Positions 10,012 through 20,455 of a stretch of 64,000 nucleotides of DNA are shown piece by piece. The stretch is from Acidihalobacter aeolianus (GTDB taxonomy: Bacteria > Pseudomonadota > Gammaproteobacteria > DSM-5130 > Acidihalobacteraceae). The stretch lies in assembly GCF_001753165.1 (NCBI RefSeq), contig NZ_CP017448.1, positions 1,196,462-1,260,461 of the forward strand, read 5' to 3'. The position numbers were made by a program, and so were the translations under genes. The number at the start of each line of letters is the position of its first letter. Within the stretch, counting starts at the first letter, position 1. The notes below the pieces were generated by a model that was not told the DNA's origin, ran no database searches, and saw only the letters and a program-made list of their open reading frames with translations.

Positions 10012-12021
10012 TCAGTGTGGAGTCCCCGGGGCCGCATTAGGGCTTCGGGGAAGAATCGTATCCGCCAGACGGGGTGTGTCCTCGGTGGTTACATAACGCG
10101 GTGTGGCTGTGGCAACGGCTGTGTGCGGGCTGAGGCGTTTTTCGTAAACCACCCGGTTGAACAGCACCGATTCGACATACTGACGCGTCTCGCCGTAGGG
10201 CAGTGTGGCCACCCAGCGCGCGGAGCCAGGTTTTGCGGCGGCTGCAGCGGGCGAAGAGAGCCAGCGCGTTACCGTCGAAGGACCAGCGTTGTAGGCGGCG
10301 AGGGCAAGAGCCGCGTCGTTGCCGAACTGCTTGAGCAAGTAGGCGAGGTAGCTCGCGCCGGCACGGATGTTGACGGCGGGTTGTGAGAGCGCTTGGCTGT
10401 CACAGGCTTGTCCACCGAAACCGGCCTGACGACCGATCCAGCATGCTGTTTCGGGCAGAAGCTGCAGCAGCCCGCAGGCGCCCTTGTCCGAGCAGACCGA
10501 GGCTTGGAACGCGCTCTCCTGACGCATGACAGCGAGTATCAGTCCGGGGCCGAGTCCATTACTGCTGGCAGCCGCATGTATGTAGTGCATATGTTCGAAG
10601 GGGAACATCAGACGCGAGGCATTGCGAAGGCCGGCGCGTGCGGCTGCGGCATAGGCCCCATAGGCCCAGCCGTCACGGTAGGCGAGTTCAGCTGCGGCAA
10701 GTCGCTCACTGCGATGGAGTGGACGCAGCGCCGCGAGCCAAGCAGCCTTGGCGTCGCTGTGTTGCGCGGCGGCCTCGAGGGCCAAGGCAACGCGGATCAG
10801 GTAGCGCCGGGAAACCTGCCGCTGCAGGGTTGGATCGCTAGTCGGCAAAGGGTTCCCGGTAGCGTATGGGCGCTGTAGGAATTCAGCCGCGAGGAAGCCG
10901 TAATAGCTAAATTTGCGTGACAATGGGGCCGCCACTTTCTCTGCTTCAAGAGGTTGGCCGAGCGCATCCAGCGCGCGTGCCTCCCAGTATTGCCAGGTAC
11001 CAAGTGCACGCTCCCAGCGGGGCATCGCACGGATCGCCTTGAGGGTGCCAAGCCAGTTGCCGTTACGCAGGGCGACGCGGACACGCCAGATGCGCACATC
11101 GTCATTGACTGCTTTAGGAGGAAGAGAAGCGAGCCAGGCGCCAGCCTGGGGTAGGTTGTCCCAGGCGGCATTCAGCGCGATGGCCCGGGTTACGCGTTCG
11201 CGCATGTAGTCCGGCAGGGCGATTTGTGTAGAGGAAAATTGCACCCAGATTCGTCGCGCCTGGACCGGATCACGTCGTGCCAGATTGAGAAAGGCCGCCT
11301 GTAGGACACGATCGCGCTCTTCGGAGGTGCCCAGGGCCACGCTGTTGCCGCCGGTTAGTGTGGTGGGTGAGTTGTAGGCTTGCAGCCAGTGGTCGGCCAG
11401 GTTGCGTGTGGCGCCTTGCAGGTTGCGAGCGAGATAGCGTGCAAGGCCGGGATTGTGCGCTTCGAGTGCGAGCAATATCCGCTCTTGCACGAGTGCGGGC
11501 GTCATCACCCCATGTGCATTCAGCAGGGAGAAGACCGGGTCGCAGCTCTGCGGTTGCGAATAACCTGCCAGCCACAGGCGCCGGGCCAGCGAGAGTGCGG
11601 CATTGACTTGCCCGGTCGCCGCAAGCGCTTGTGCTCGGGCACAGTCTATCCGTGAGCCGCCCTGTCCGGTGTCTTCGGCCAGGAAAGTCGCCCAGTCCTT
11701 GCGACGAGCCAGTTCAAGCAGCCACTCTCTGCGTAGCGAATCGCTGATCGGTAACCGTGTATTGTCGTGCAGGAAGGTATCGATCTCAGGGCGAGTGGCC
11801 TGTCTGATTTCGTGTTTGAGATAGGCGTAGCGTAGATAGGGATAAAGAATGTTGTCGTGCAAGGGGCTAGCAAGCGCGGTGAAGCGCTCGAGATGGCCGG
11901 TGGACAACGCCGCAAGCGCGGCCTTGAAGGCCGCCGTCGTGTCGGTTTGCGCGGCCGCAAGAGCGGTGCCGCTGATGATGAGCCCGATTACGACCAACGC
12001 CTTTTGCAGGACGGTGCGCAT
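10012..12021 (-). CDS. slt: Soluble lytic murein transglycosylase (Slt70-like)
   Basis: Periplasmic peptidoglycan lytic transglycosylase of 669 residues. It opens with a signal peptide (MRTVLQKALVVIGLIISG, cleavage near LAAA). A long alpha-helical superhelix typical of Slt70 follows, and the C-terminal SLT domain carries the catalytic Glu near residue 502 in MRQESAF, then GLLQLLPETA and LALAAYNAGPSTVTRW. Length and domain order match E. coli Slt70. It lies 63 bases downstream of the methyltransferase gene on the same strand. Confidence 0.93.
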   Translation of the reverse strand: MRTVLQKALVVIGLIISGTALAAAQTDTTAAFKAALAALSTGHLERFTALASPLHDNILYPYLRYAYLKHEIRQATRPEIDTFLHDNTRLPISDSLRREWLLELARRKDWATFLAEDTGQGGSRIDCARAQALAATGQVNAALSLARRLWLAGYSQPQSCDPVFSLLNAHGVMTPALVQERILLALEAHNPGLARYLARNLQGATRNLADHWLQAYNSPTTLTGGNSVALGTSEERDRVLQAAFLNLARRDPVQARRIWVQFSSTQIALPDYMRERVTRAIALNAAWDNLPQAGAWLASLPPKAVNDDVRIWRVRVALRNGNWLGTLKAIRAMPRWERALGTWQYWEARALDALGQPLEAEKVAAPLSRKFSYYGFLAAEFLQRPYATGNPLPTSDPTLQRQVSRRYLIRVALALEAAAQHSDAKAAWLAALRPLHRSERLAAAELAYRDGWAYGAYAAAARAGLRNASRLMFPFEHMHYIHAAASSNGLGPGLILAVMRQESAFQASVCSDKGACGLLQLLPETACWIGRQAGFGGQACDSQALSQPAVNIRAGASYLAYLLKQFGNDAALALAAYNAGPSTVTRWLSSPAAAAAKPGSARWVATLPYGETRQYVESVLFNRVVYEKRLSPHTAVATATPRYVTTEDTPRLADTILPRSPNAAPGTPH

Positions 12022-12084
12022 GCTATCGTCTCCCTCGACAGTGCACTCATTGTGCGGTGTAAGCGGTCGTCTTGCAAAGAAAAT

Positions 12085-12945
12085 TTACTTGCCGGCAGGT
12101 ACTCGCCCCACGGCAATGAAGTCGGCATCGAGTTCGAATCGATCCTCTGCGAAATCGTGACGCAGGGCTTCGATACCAGCGTCGAAGGCCTCGGCGGTGA
12201 TCAGGCCGGCCTCGATCAGTGCATCGCGTTCGCTCAGCATGCGCGCCGTCTGATGTTCCTCCATCTGTCCGTTGCGACCATGCTGCAGACCCAGGCGTAC
12301 ACGCGGCATGATGATCACTTGGATTGATTCCAAGCCGGCATCGCGCATCATCCGATAAAGATGCCTGCCGATGAAGCGGTTGCCACCGGCACGTGCCTGT
12401 TGGTTGCGGATGGCCTCGCGTAGACCGGCAAGTGCCGAGGATTCCGGCGGTTCGCCGAGGGCGATGCCGTCATCCACGTCGACGATGAGAATGCGTCCCC
12501 CGGGTTGGGTTACACGACGCATTTCATGCAGTGCCAGGGATGGTTGCGGCAGATGCTGGAAGACGTAGCGCGCCACTGTCATCGACTGGCTCGCGTCGGG
12601 CAGGGGCAGCTTGTCGGCCTCGCCCTCCAGGCAGGTCACTGCGATATTTAGGTCTCGGGCGATGTCAGCAAGCAGGGCGAGCGCCACGGCGTCGTTGTCA
12701 ACCGCCGTGATGCGTGAACCAGGTTGGGCGTGCCACGCGAGATCAAGGGTCAACGCCCCGGTACCGGCGCCCACGTCGAGAATGTCGCCGCCCATTTCAC
12801 CCAGACTGCTCAGGGCTACCAGACGCTGAAAATGGGTGTATAGGCTCTGGCGCAGCAGCCAGGCATGAGGGCCGCTTTGTGTGACACGCGGGAGAGTGGC
12901 GTCGGCCACGCGCTGAATCCATTGATCGGCGGCTTCTAGGGGCAT
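12085..12945 (-). CDS. Class I SAM-dependent methyltransferase
   Basis: Protein of 286 residues with a Rossmann SAM-binding motif I ILDVGAGTGALTLDLA (about residues 55-70), an acidic residue ending beta-2 in ITAVDNDAVAL, and motif LPLPDASQSMTVARYVFQHL as in UbiE-like enzymes. The substrate is unknown. It is divergent from flgB and upstream of slt, so its start region borders the flagellar promoter. A start 11 codons upstream (ATG at 12978) is equally possible; neither has a good ribosome site. No flagellar role can be claimed from position alone. Confidence 0.8.
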   Translation of the reverse strand: MPLEAADQWIQRVADATLPRVTQSGPHAWLLRQSLYTHFQRLVALSSLGEMGGDILDVGAGTGALTLDLAWHAQPGSRITAVDNDAVALALLADIARDLNIAVTCLEGEADKLPLPDASQSMTVARYVFQHLPQPSLALHEMRRVTQPGGRILIVDVDDGIALGEPPESSALAGLREAIRNQQARAGGNRFIGRHLYRMMRDAGLESIQVIIMPRVRLGLQHGRNGQMEEHQTARMLSERDALIEAGLITAEAFDAGIEALRHDFAEDRFELDADFIAVGRVPAGK

Positions 12946-13022
12946 GCGTGCGCTCGTGGAGGCTGAGTGGACGCACATGCTAACGCCGCAAGGTCTCGGA
13001 TAAAAAGGCTTTATCGACCAGC

Positions 13023-13068
13023 CGGCAAGCGCGGGGAAGGTTTGCCGCGTGGCGGCGAATGCTTGCCG
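13023..13068. repeat. Nested inverted repeat upstream of flgB
   Basis: CGGCAAGC at 13023-13030 is matched by its exact reverse complement GCTTGCCG at 13061-13068, and a second palindrome GCCGC-gtg-GCGGC lies between the arms. It is in the methyltransferase/flgB gap, about 50 bases before the sigma-54 site. It could be an activator site or a cruciform; no function is shown. Confidence 0.5.
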
Positions 13069-13120
13069 CCTGGCATCGCATACAGCACATGCAAACCGCA
13101 TCGTGGCTGGCTTTGCGCGA

Positions 13121-13137
13121 TTGGCATCTGAATTGCT
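13121..13137 (+). promoter_or_regulatory. Sigma-54 promoter of the flgB operon
   Basis: TTGGCATCTGAATTGCT matches the -24/-12 consensus, with GG and GC separated by ten bases. Predicted transcription start is about 13148, which leaves a 25-base leader containing a ribosome site before flgB at 13173. Polar-flagellum class III operons are normally driven by sigma-54 with FlrC. Confidence 0.8.
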
Positions 13138-13172
13138 ATCGGCCCTGTAGAGAAAAACTTTAGGGTGATGCA

Positions 13173-13574
13173 ATGCCGTTTTCCATCGACCAGGCACTGG
13201 GTGTTTTCCCGCAGGCGCTGCAGCTTGAGTCGCAGCGTGCGGAGCTGCTGGCATCCAACATCGCCAATGCGGACACGCCCGGATACAAGGCGCGCGACAT
13301 CGATTTCAAGACGGCTCTGGCCGCGGCCGACGGACAGGGTGGCAATCTGCCGCTGACTCGGACCAACCCGATGCACATGGAACCGGCCGGTAGCGGTTCT
13401 GGACAGGCGCCGGTGATGTATCAGGTTCCACTGCAGCCCTCGCTGGACGGGAATACGGTCAATCTGCAGTACAACCAGGCGGCTTTCGGCGAAAACGCCA
13501 TTCGCTACCAGGCCACGTTGGCCTTTCTGAGTGGGCGACTGCAAGGGCTCAGCAACGCGATCATGGGTACCTGA
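13173..13574 (+). CDS. flgB: Flagellar basal-body rod protein FlgB
   Basis: Proximal rod subunit of 133 residues, exported through the flagellar type III apparatus. The conserved rod/hook N-terminal signature is LLASNIANADTPGYKARDID (residues 26-45) and the C-terminus is helical (AIRYQATLAFLSGRL). First gene of flgBCDEFGHIJKL, 25 bases after the predicted sigma-54 transcription start. flgC follows after two bases. Confidence 0.96.
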   Translation: MPFSIDQALGVFPQALQLESQRAELLASNIANADTPGYKARDIDFKTALAAADGQGGNLPLTRTNPMHMEPAGSGSGQAPVMYQVPLQPSLDGNTVNLQYNQAAFGENAIRYQATLAFLSGRLQGLSNAIMGT

Positions 13575-13576
13575 AG

Positions 13577-13993
13577 ATGAGTCTCTACAGCATTTTCAAT
13601 ATTGCGGGTTCAGGGCTTGCGGCGCAGAGCGTACGGCTCAACACGATCGCCAGCAATCTCGCCAACGCTGACGACGTGGCCTCCAGTGAGAAGGCGGCGT
13701 ACCGCGCCAGGCAGCCGGTGTTCGCGAGCATGCTGATGCAAAGCCAGGGAGGCGATTCTGCCGTCGGGGTACGCGTGACCGACATACAGGAAAGCCGTGC
13801 TCCGATCCGTCGCGAATATGCGCCGGGCAATCCCCTCGCGGATAAGCAAGGCTACGTGTACACGACCAACGTCAACACCATCGAGCAGATGGCGAACATG
13901 ATCTCGGCGTCGCGCAGTTACCAGAACAATGTGAACGTCCTGACCACAACCCAGCAGCTGTTGCTCAATACCGTGCAGCAACTCGGTAAATAA
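13577..13993 (+). CDS. flgC: Flagellar basal-body rod protein FlgC
   Basis: Proximal rod protein of 138 residues. The N-terminal helix SGLAAQSVRLNTIASNLANA and the C-terminal VNTIEQMANMISASRSYQNN are the standard axial-protein signatures that pair as a coiled coil in the rod. It follows flgB after two bases and precedes flgD by 28 bases. No odd features. Confidence 0.96.
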   Translation: MSLYSIFNIAGSGLAAQSVRLNTIASNLANADDVASSEKAAYRARQPVFASMLMQSQGGDSAVGVRVTDIQESRAPIRREYAPGNPLADKQGYVYTTNVNTIEQMANMISASRSYQNNVNVLTTTQQLLLNTVQQLGK

Positions 13994-14021
13994 CAGCGTA
14001 AGCGACCTTTGAGGTGCAGCG

Positions 14022-14741
14022 ATGACTACCGGAACCGTTACCAATTCAAGTCTCAATCCCAGCATTCTTGCCCAGCTCGGGTTAACCGGTAGCACCGCTT
14101 CTCCCGGTACCGCGACCAGCGGTTCGAGTTCTTCCAATGGTCAACTCGGCCAGCAGGCTTTTCTGAACCTCATGGTGGCCGAATTGCAGAATCAGGACCC
14201 TACACAGCCGATGAGCGCACAGAACATGCTTGCCCAGCTCGCGCAGTTCAGCACGGTGTCCGGTATCCAGAACATGGCGACCTCGTTCGCCACCCTGTCC
14301 CAGTCAATGTCGACCAATCAGGCGCTGCAGGCCGCGAGTCTGGTGGGCCGGACGGTGCTTGCGCCCTCGTCGCAGGCGGTGCTGCCCGCCTCCGGTTCGA
14401 TGCAAGGGTCGGTCGACGTCACCACGCCGGCGCAGCAGGTAACGGTGGGGATCTACGACCCGTCTGGCCAGCTCGTGAAACAGATCGACCTCGGAAATCA
14501 GGTCCAGGGTTCGGCGAATTTCACTTGGGACGGCTCGAACATGCAGGGTACGCCGATGCCAGCAGGGACTTATTCGGTAAAGGCAACCGGCGTGGTCAAC
14601 GGACAGAACCAGGCCCTGAGCATCCTGACCCCGGGGCAGGTATCGAGCGTCACTCTGTCACAGAACGGCGGGCCGATCACGCTTGGGCTCGCCGGCGGGT
14701 TGGGTAATGTCGATCTTTCCCAGGTTCAGCAGATCAGCTAA
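14022..14741 (+). CDS. flgD: Hook-capping protein FlgD
   Basis: Protein of 239 residues that caps the growing hook and is lost when the hook is complete. The conserved N-terminal block is FLNLMVAELQNQDPTQPMS (about residues 47-65), followed by MLAQLAQFSTVSGIQNM. The C-terminal half has the FlgD Ig-like/tudor region with FTWDGSNMQGTPMPAGTYSV. The first ~45 residues are Ser/Thr/Gly-rich linker. A GAGG ribosome site precedes the ATG. Confidence 0.95.
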   Translation: MTTGTVTNSSLNPSILAQLGLTGSTASPGTATSGSSSSNGQLGQQAFLNLMVAELQNQDPTQPMSAQNMLAQLAQFSTVSGIQNMATSFATLSQSMSTNQALQAASLVGRTVLAPSSQAVLPASGSMQGSVDVTTPAQQVTVGIYDPSGQLVKQIDLGNQVQGSANFTWDGSNMQGTPMPAGTYSVKATGVVNGQNQALSILTPGQVSSVTLSQNGGPITLGLAGGLGNVDLSQVQQIS

Positions 14742-14774
14742 CGGGGCAGGCCGCCCGGTTCAAGGAGACACACC

Positions 14775-16043
14775 ATGGCATTCGGAACGGCATTGACGGG
14801 ATTGAACGCGGCTTCCCAAGCGCTGAACGTGACGGCGAACAATATTGCCAATGCAGGCACCACTGGGTTCAAGTCGTCGCGGGCCGAGTTCGGCGACATT
14901 TATGCCACGGCTTACAACGGTCTCAGCAACAAGGCGATCGGCTCTGGCGTGCAATTACAAGCGGTGACCCAGGAGTTCAGCCAGGGTACGCTGCAGAATA
15001 CCGGTAATACCCTGGATACCGCGATCAATGGCCAGGGCTTTTTTGTTTTCAGCAACAACGGAACCCAGGTCTACAGCCGCGCTGGATCCATGCAGGTCAA
15101 TCAGCAGGGTTACGTGGTCAATTCTCAAGGGCAGCAGTTGCAGGTCTATGCTCCGATCAATCCGCAGGCGACCAATCCAACCTTCAATCAGGGCAGTCTG
15201 ACCAGTCTGCAACTCTCTACCAGCGCAGGACCTCCGCAGGCAACCTCTAATGTATCTGCTTCCATCAACCTGAGTGCGGCGGCTTCCGATCTCGGTGCCG
15301 GCACGATCAACCCTGCCAACACCTCGACCTATACCTACTCGACACCTGCGACGGTCTATGACTCGCTGGGTGCGCCGCATACCGCGATCATGTATTTCCG
15401 CAAGGACACCACCACACCATCGACCAGCACCACACCCGGCAACACGACCTGGCAGGTGCTGACCCAGATTGATGGCACCACGGTAAACGTGGGTGGCAAT
15501 CCGCAGACCACACTGACCTTCGACGCCAACGGCAATCTGTCTTCGCCGGCGGGTGGTCAGATCACTTATGACCCGTATACCCCTTCCAATGGCGCAGCGG
15601 CGATGAATGTAACGCTGAACCTGACTGGGTCGACGATGTTCGGCAATAGCAGCAACGTCAACAGTCTGACTCAGAACGGCTACACATCCGGTCAGCTGGC
15701 CGGTCTGAATATCAGCAACACTGGGGTGATTTCGGCTCGCTATACCAATGGTCAGTCGCAGGCGCTGGGGCAGATGGCGCTCGCCAACTTCACCAACCCG
15801 CAGGGCCTGCAGTCGCTGGGCAACACAAGCTGGGGGCAGTCCTTTGCCTCAGGCACGCCGATCCTCGGTGCGCCTGGCACCGGAAGTCTGGGGCAGATCC
15901 AGTCGGGATCGCTGGAAAACTCCAATGTGAACGAGGGGCAACAGCTGGTCGATCTTATAACCGAGCAGCGCAACTACCAGGCTAATGCCAAGGTCATCAC
16001 CACGGCCAACACGGTGACCCAGACCATCATTAACATGACCTGA
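14775..16043 (+). CDS. flgE: Flagellar hook protein FlgE
   Basis: Hook subunit of 422 residues. N-terminal signature [20 protein letters not shown] and the FlgE block [20 protein letters not shown] identify the family; the C-terminal [20 protein letters not shown] is the shared axial-protein helix. The middle (about residues 150-330) is the Thr/Ser/Asn-rich variable hook surface. Good AAGGAG ribosome site. Length is close to that of other gammaproteobacterial hooks. Confidence 0.96.
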   Translation: MAFGTALTGLNAASQALNVTANNIANAGTTGFKSSRAEFGDIYATAYNGLSNKAIGSGVQLQAVTQEFSQGTLQNTGNTLDTAINGQGFFVFSNNGTQVYSRAGSMQVNQQGYVVNSQGQQLQVYAPINPQATNPTFNQGSLTSLQLSTSAGPPQATSNVSASINLSAAASDLGAGTINPANTSTYTYSTPATVYDSLGAPHTAIMYFRKDTTTPSTSTTPGNTTWQVLTQIDGTTVNVGGNPQTTLTFDANGNLSSPAGGQITYDPYTPSNGAAAMNVTLNLTGSTMFGNSSNVNSLTQNGYTSGQLAGLNISNTGVISARYTNGQSQALGQMALANFTNPQGLQSLGNTSWGQSFASGTPILGAPGTGSLGQIQSGSLENSNVNEGQQLVDLITEQRNYQANAKVITTANTVTQTIINMT

Positions 16044-16069
16044 TCGGATAACGGGAACGGGATAGCGAC

Positions 16070-16810
16070 ATGGATCGAATGCTCTACATCGCGATGTCCG
16101 GCGCCAAGGAAATCATGTTGGCGCAGGCGAACACGACGAACAATCTGGCGAATGCCAATACGGTCGGGTTCAAGCGCGATCTGGAGGCCTTCAAGGCGAT
16201 CCCGATCGAAGGTCCTGGTTATGCCAGTCGGGTCTACACCCAGGACGAGGGTACGGGTACGGATTTCACCCAGGGGCCGCTGATTACTACAGGGCGTTCG
16301 CTGGACGTTGCGATCAACGGTCCTGGTTGGATAGCGGTACAGGGGCCCAACGGCCAGGAGGCTTACACGCGCGCCGGCGAGCTCAAGGTCAACAGCAATG
16401 GCCTGCTCACCACGAATCAAGGATACCCCGTGATCGGCAATTCCGGACCGATTGCGGTGCCACCTAACCAAAAGATAGAGATCGGTGCCGACGGCACGAT
16501 CACCGTGCTGCCTTCGGGGCAACAACCCAGTGCGCTCGCTGTTGTGGATCGTATCAAGCTGGTCAATCCGCCGGACAGCCAACTTGCCAAGGGACTTGAC
16601 GGACTCATGCATACCCGTAACGGCCAGCCATTGCAGGCCAGTGCCAATGTTTCGTTGGTATCCGGTGCGCTTGAGGGGAGCAACGTCAACACCGTCAACG
16701 CAATGGTGAAGATGATCTCCCTGGCGCGGCAGTACGAGATGCAAGTGAAGATGATGAAAACCGCTGAAACCAACGATCAAGCCAGCGCACAGCTGATTCG
16801 CCTGGCCTGA
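16070..16810 (+). CDS. flgF: Flagellar basal-body rod protein FlgF
   Basis: Distal/proximal rod protein of 246 residues. It begins [20 protein letters not shown], with [18 protein letters not shown] in the axial signature and [20 protein letters not shown] in the FlgF/FlgG core; the C-terminus has [20 protein letters not shown]. Sits between flgE and flgG with short gaps, as in other gammaproteobacteria. Confidence 0.95.
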   Translation: MDRMLYIAMSGAKEIMLAQANTTNNLANANTVGFKRDLEAFKAIPIEGPGYASRVYTQDEGTGTDFTQGPLITTGRSLDVAINGPGWIAVQGPNGQEAYTRAGELKVNSNGLLTTNQGYPVIGNSGPIAVPPNQKIEIGADGTITVLPSGQQPSALAVVDRIKLVNPPDSQLAKGLDGLMHTRNGQPLQASANVSLVSGALEGSNVNTVNAMVKMISLARQYEMQVKMMKTAETNDQASAQLIRLA

Positions 16811-16827
16811 CGCACAGAGATAAACGC

Positions 16828-17613
16828 ATGAATCCAGCCTTGTGGATCGCAAAAACCGGACTCGACGCGCAGCAGACGCGGATGGACGTGATCGCCAATA
16901 ACCTGGCTAACGTCAGCACCACCGGTTTCAAGAAAGGGCGCGCCTCCTTCGAGGACCTGCTGTACCAGAACGTCCGCCAGCCTGGCGCGCAGTCCACCCA
17001 GAATACGCAGATCCCCTCGGGGCTGATGCTTGGTACCGGTGTAAAGGTGAACTCGACCGAGAAAATCTTCACCCAGGGCAACATCATCCAGACAGGCAAC
17101 AATTTGGATCTGGCGATACAGGGGCAGGGTTTCTTTCAGATCACCATGCCCGACGGTTCGATTGCCTACACACGCGATGGTGAATTCCAGCTCAACAGCA
17201 ACGGCCAGGTGGTCACGGCGAATGGCTATCCCCTGCAGCCGGCGATCACCGTGCCGGCCAACACGCAGTCGATCACCATTGGCACCGACGGCACCGTGAC
17301 CGTCACGGTGGCCGGTAGCACTACGCCGACGCAGATCGGCACGGTACAACTCGCGAACTTCATCAATCCGGCTGGCTTGCAGCCAATTGGCCAGAACCTT
17401 TATCAACAGACGGCGGCGAGCGGTACAGCACAAACCGGCACACCCGGGCTCAACGGTCTGGGCACCTTGCAGCAGGGGGCGCTGGAAAGTTCGAACGTGA
17501 ATACCGTCGAGTCGCTGGTGAACATGATCGAGTGTCAGCGCGCCTACGAGATCAACTCGAAGGCGATCGCCACCACCGATCAGATGTTGCAGTACGTCAA
17601 CCAGACCTTGTAG
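16828..17613 (+). CDS. flgG: Distal rod protein FlgG
   Basis: Distal rod protein of 261 residues, nearly the same length as E. coli FlgG (260). Signatures are [20 protein letters not shown] and the FlgG-specific stretch [18 protein letters not shown]; the C-terminus is [20 protein letters not shown]. Two Gly-poor inserts typical of FlgF are absent. flgH starts 14 bases later. Confidence 0.96.
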   Translation: MNPALWIAKTGLDAQQTRMDVIANNLANVSTTGFKKGRASFEDLLYQNVRQPGAQSTQNTQIPSGLMLGTGVKVNSTEKIFTQGNIIQTGNNLDLAIQGQGFFQITMPDGSIAYTRDGEFQLNSNGQVVTANGYPLQPAITVPANTQSITIGTDGTVTVTVAGSTTPTQIGTVQLANFINPAGLQPIGQNLYQQTAASGTAQTGTPGLNGLGTLQQGALESSNVNTVESLVNMIECQRAYEINSKAIATTDQMLQYVNQTL

Positions 17614-17627
17614 GACGGGATGCGAGC

Positions 17628-18332
17628 ATGAACAAGCGAGCGATGAGTACTGGCATACGAGCGGCAGCGCTGGCGGCCGGACTCGCGTTGCTTGGTGGCT
17701 GCGCCACGTTCAACCCGGGTCCGACGCGGGGCAACAATCCGGATTTCACTCCGGTGATGCCGGTCGCGCCCAAGCCGACCGCTCAGAACAATGGGGCAAT
17801 CTACCAGAGCGCCGACAGCGTCCAGCTATTCTCGGATCAGCGAGCGCGTCACATCGGCGACATCCTGACGGTGGTTCTCGACGAAAACACCAACGCGAAC
17901 AAATCCGCAGACACCTCCACGTCGCGCGATACCAGCGTCGACGTCTCGGCACCCACGATTCTCGGCGCCGGCGTTACCTACAACGGCAATCCAGTTCTCA
18001 GTACGAGTCTCGCCGGCAAGAATGCCTTCGCCGGGAAGGGCAGCAGTTCACAGAGCAACCAATTGAGTGGGACCATCTCGGTCACGGTAGCGAATGTGTT
18101 GTCCAATGGTAACCTCGTGGTGCAGGGCGAGAAGTGGATCGCGCTCAACCAGGGGCGCGAGTACGTGCGTTTCCGCGGGATTGTGCGTCCGGCCGACATC
18201 ACTCCGCAGGACACGGTGCTGTCCACCCAGGTAGCCAATTCCGAGATCGAATACGGCGGTCGCGGCGTGTTGAACGAGGCTAACCGTGAGGGCTGGCTGG
18301 CGAAATTCTTCAACACATGGTGGCCGCTATGA
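17628..18332 (+). CDS. flgH: Flagellar L-ring lipoprotein FlgH
   Basis: Outer-membrane L-ring protein of 234 residues. A lipoprotein signal ends in LLGGC with the lipidated Cys at residue 25. The conserved body includes [36 protein letters not shown] and [22 protein letters not shown] at 17628 is chosen because it places the lipobox correctly; an upstream reading would run inside flgG. The stop overlaps flgI as ATGA. Confidence 0.95.
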   Translation: MNKRAMSTGIRAAALAAGLALLGGCATFNPGPTRGNNPDFTPVMPVAPKPTAQNNGAIYQSADSVQLFSDQRARHIGDILTVVLDENTNANKSADTSTSRDTSVDVSAPTILGAGVTYNGNPVLSTSLAGKNAFAGKGSSSQSNQLSGTISVTVANVLSNGNLVVQGEKWIALNQGREYVRFRGIVRPADITPQDTVLSTQVANSEIEYGGRGVLNEANREGWLAKFFNTWWPL

Positions 18333-19480
18333 TGCGGAGATCGACCTTGTTCCGCTGCTTGCACCGCGCGCGTCGGTTCCTTGCTGTCGGTGCCGCCGCG
18401 CTTGCATTGTGGACCACCGCAGCAGGCATCGCCCAGGCCGAACTGGTGCGAAATTTGGCCACTGTCGCCGGCGTGCGCAGCAACCAGCTAGTAGGTTACG
18501 GGCTGGTTGTCGGCTTGGACGGCACGGGCGACCAGACCAGCCAGACACCGTTCACCATACAAAGCATCGAGAACATGCTCACGCGTTTCGGCATCACCCT
18601 GCCGAGCAACGTCAACCCGCAGCTCAACAATGTTGCGGCGGTGCTGGTGACCGCGGAGCTGCCGCCATTTGCCCGTCCCGGGCAGACGATAGACGTCACC
18701 GTTTCCTCGATCGGCAACGCCAAAAGCCTACGCGGCGGTACTCTGGTGATGACGCCGTTGCATGGCGCGAACGGTCAGGTTTACGCGATGGCACAGGGCA
18801 ATCTCGTGGTCGGCGGTTATGGCGCCCAGGGTGCGAGCGGCTCAAGCGTGCAGGTGAACATTCTCAGCGTCGGCATGGTGCCCAACGGCGCCACCGTGGA
18901 GCGGGGTGTGCAGACCGCCTTCGATCAGGGTAACAGTATCACCCTGGATCTGAACAACCCGAGCTACACCACGGCCACGCGACTTGCGAATGCGATCAAT
19001 AAAATCATGGGGCCGGGCACCGCAGAGGCGCTGGATGCTGCCGCTGTGCGCGTCAACGCACCGGCGAACCGCGGTCAGCGGGTCGCGTTTGTTTCATACC
19101 TGCAGAATCTCAATATTCACCCGGAAGCGCCTCCCGCGCGTGTCGTGGTGAATGCGCGTACCGGCACGGTGATCATCGGCAGCAGCGTGCGCGTGCTGCC
19201 CGCCGCAGTCGCCCACGGCAACCTTACTGTGACGATCTCTGAAAACCCGCAGGTCAGCCAGCCGAACGCGCTATCCCGAGGGCAGACCGCGGTCACACCG
19301 AATTCGTCCGTCAAGGCCAAGCAGGCAAAGGCGCATGCCTTCGTCTTCAAGCCAGGGGTATCGCTTAACTCGATCGTCAAGGCAATCAATCGCGTCGGCG
19401 CGACGCCGGACGACCTGATAGCGATCCTTGAGGCGCTCAAACGCGCCGGGGCCCTGCGCGCCCAGCTGGTGGTGATCTGA
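18329..19480 (+). CDS. flgI: Flagellar P-ring protein FlgI
   Basis: Periplasmic P-ring subunit of 383 residues with a signal peptide of about 40 residues (cleavage after GIAQA). Mature start [20 protein letters not shown] and [19 protein letters not shown] are the family hallmark; the C-terminus [20 protein letters not shown] is also conserved. The ATG at 18329 overlaps the flgH stop (ATGA) and is preferred over an ATG four codons upstream. Confidence 0.95.
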   Translation: MMRRSTLFRCLHRARRFLAVGAAALALWTTAAGIAQAELVRNLATVAGVRSNQLVGYGLVVGLDGTGDQTSQTPFTIQSIENMLTRFGITLPSNVNPQLNNVAAVLVTAELPPFARPGQTIDVTVSSIGNAKSLRGGTLVMTPLHGANGQVYAMAQGNLVVGGYGAQGASGSSVQVNILSVGMVPNGATVERGVQTAFDQGNSITLDLNNPSYTTATRLANAINKIMGPGTAEALDAAAVRVNAPANRGQRVAFVSYLQNLNIHPEAPPARVVVNARTGTVIIGSSVRVLPAAVAHGNLTVTISENPQVSQPNALSRGQTAVTPNSSVKAKQAKAHAFVFKPGVSLNSIVKAINRVGATPDDLIAILEALKRAGALRAQLVVI

Positions 19481-20418
19481 TGACCTCACCGTTGACTACA
19501 GACGTGGGATCGATGGCCTCGACTTACACGGATTTCCAGGGATTGGGGCAACTCAAGGCGGCGGCGCGGGCCAATAATCCCCAGGCCAAGGCGGCCGCGA
19601 TCAAGCAGTTCGAGTCGGTGTTCATCGAAATGATGCTCAAGGCGATGCGCGACGCGACGCCGAAAAACCCTTTGTTCGACAACAGCCAGACGAGCCTGTA
19701 CCAGAACCTGTACGACCATCAGCTCGCCATCAATCTGGCCGGGCACGGAGATCTGGGGTTGGGCAAGCTCATCGGCCAGTCCCTGGGCGGGCAGGGCGTT
19801 GCACAGGGCGCTATCCCTCCAGACAGTTCCAGATCTGCGCCTGCTGCGACTTCCGCTCCACCGCCATCGGTGGCGGCAACCGGTGAGGCGGCGTTGCCAG
19901 TGACCTGGCCACCGGCGACACCGGCAGATTTCGTGCGCGCGGTGATGCCGTATGCGAAACAGGCCGCGGCGAAGATCGGTGTCGCGCCGCAGGTGCTGGT
20001 GGCGCAGGCGGCGCTGGAATCGGGTTGGGGCAAGCGGATTCCGCAACTGCCTGACGGGCGTAGCAGTTTCAACCTCTTCGGCATCAAGGCCGGCAGCGAC
20101 TGGCAGGGCGCCTCCGTGGCTGTGCCAACGGTGGAGTTTAATGGCGGTGTGCTGCAGCAGGAGAAGGCTGCGTTCCGGGCCTACTCTTCACTGGCTGCGA
20201 GCTTCGCAGATTACGCGAAGCTCATTACCTCGCAACCGCGTTACCAGTCGGCCGTCGCCCAGGCCTCGGAGCCGTCGGCGTACTTGGCGCAACTACAAAG
20301 CGCCGGTTATGCCACTGACCCTGCCTATGCCGAGAAAATACAGAGCATTCTGGGCGGACAACACCTGCTCGCCATAGGCGCAGGGATCAAGAATCCCGCA
20401 AACGGGCCGCTAACCTGA
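19480..20418 (+). CDS. flgJ: FlgJ: rod-assembly muramidase
   Basis: Two-domain protein of 312 residues. Residues 1-110 are the rod-capping domain (IKQFESVFIEMMLKAMRDAT). After a Pro/Ala/Ser linker, residues ~145-305 form a glucosaminidase-fold muramidase with the catalytic Glu180 in QAALESGWGKRI and SSFNLFGIKAG. It digests peptidoglycan so the rod can cross. The flgI stop and this ATG share one base (TGATG). Confidence 0.94.
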   Translation: MTSPLTTDVGSMASTYTDFQGLGQLKAAARANNPQAKAAAIKQFESVFIEMMLKAMRDATPKNPLFDNSQTSLYQNLYDHQLAINLAGHGDLGLGKLIGQSLGGQGVAQGAIPPDSSRSAPAATSAPPPSVAATGEAALPVTWPPATPADFVRAVMPYAKQAAAKIGVAPQVLVAQAALESGWGKRIPQLPDGRSSFNLFGIKAGSDWQGASVAVPTVEFNGGVLQQEKAAFRAYSSLAASFADYAKLITSQPRYQSAVAQASEPSAYLAQLQSAGYATDPAYAEKIQSILGGQHLLAIGAGIKNPANGPLT

Positions 20419-20455
20419 ATCGATTGAGGCGCATCAGGTGCCTCGGGAGTACGGC

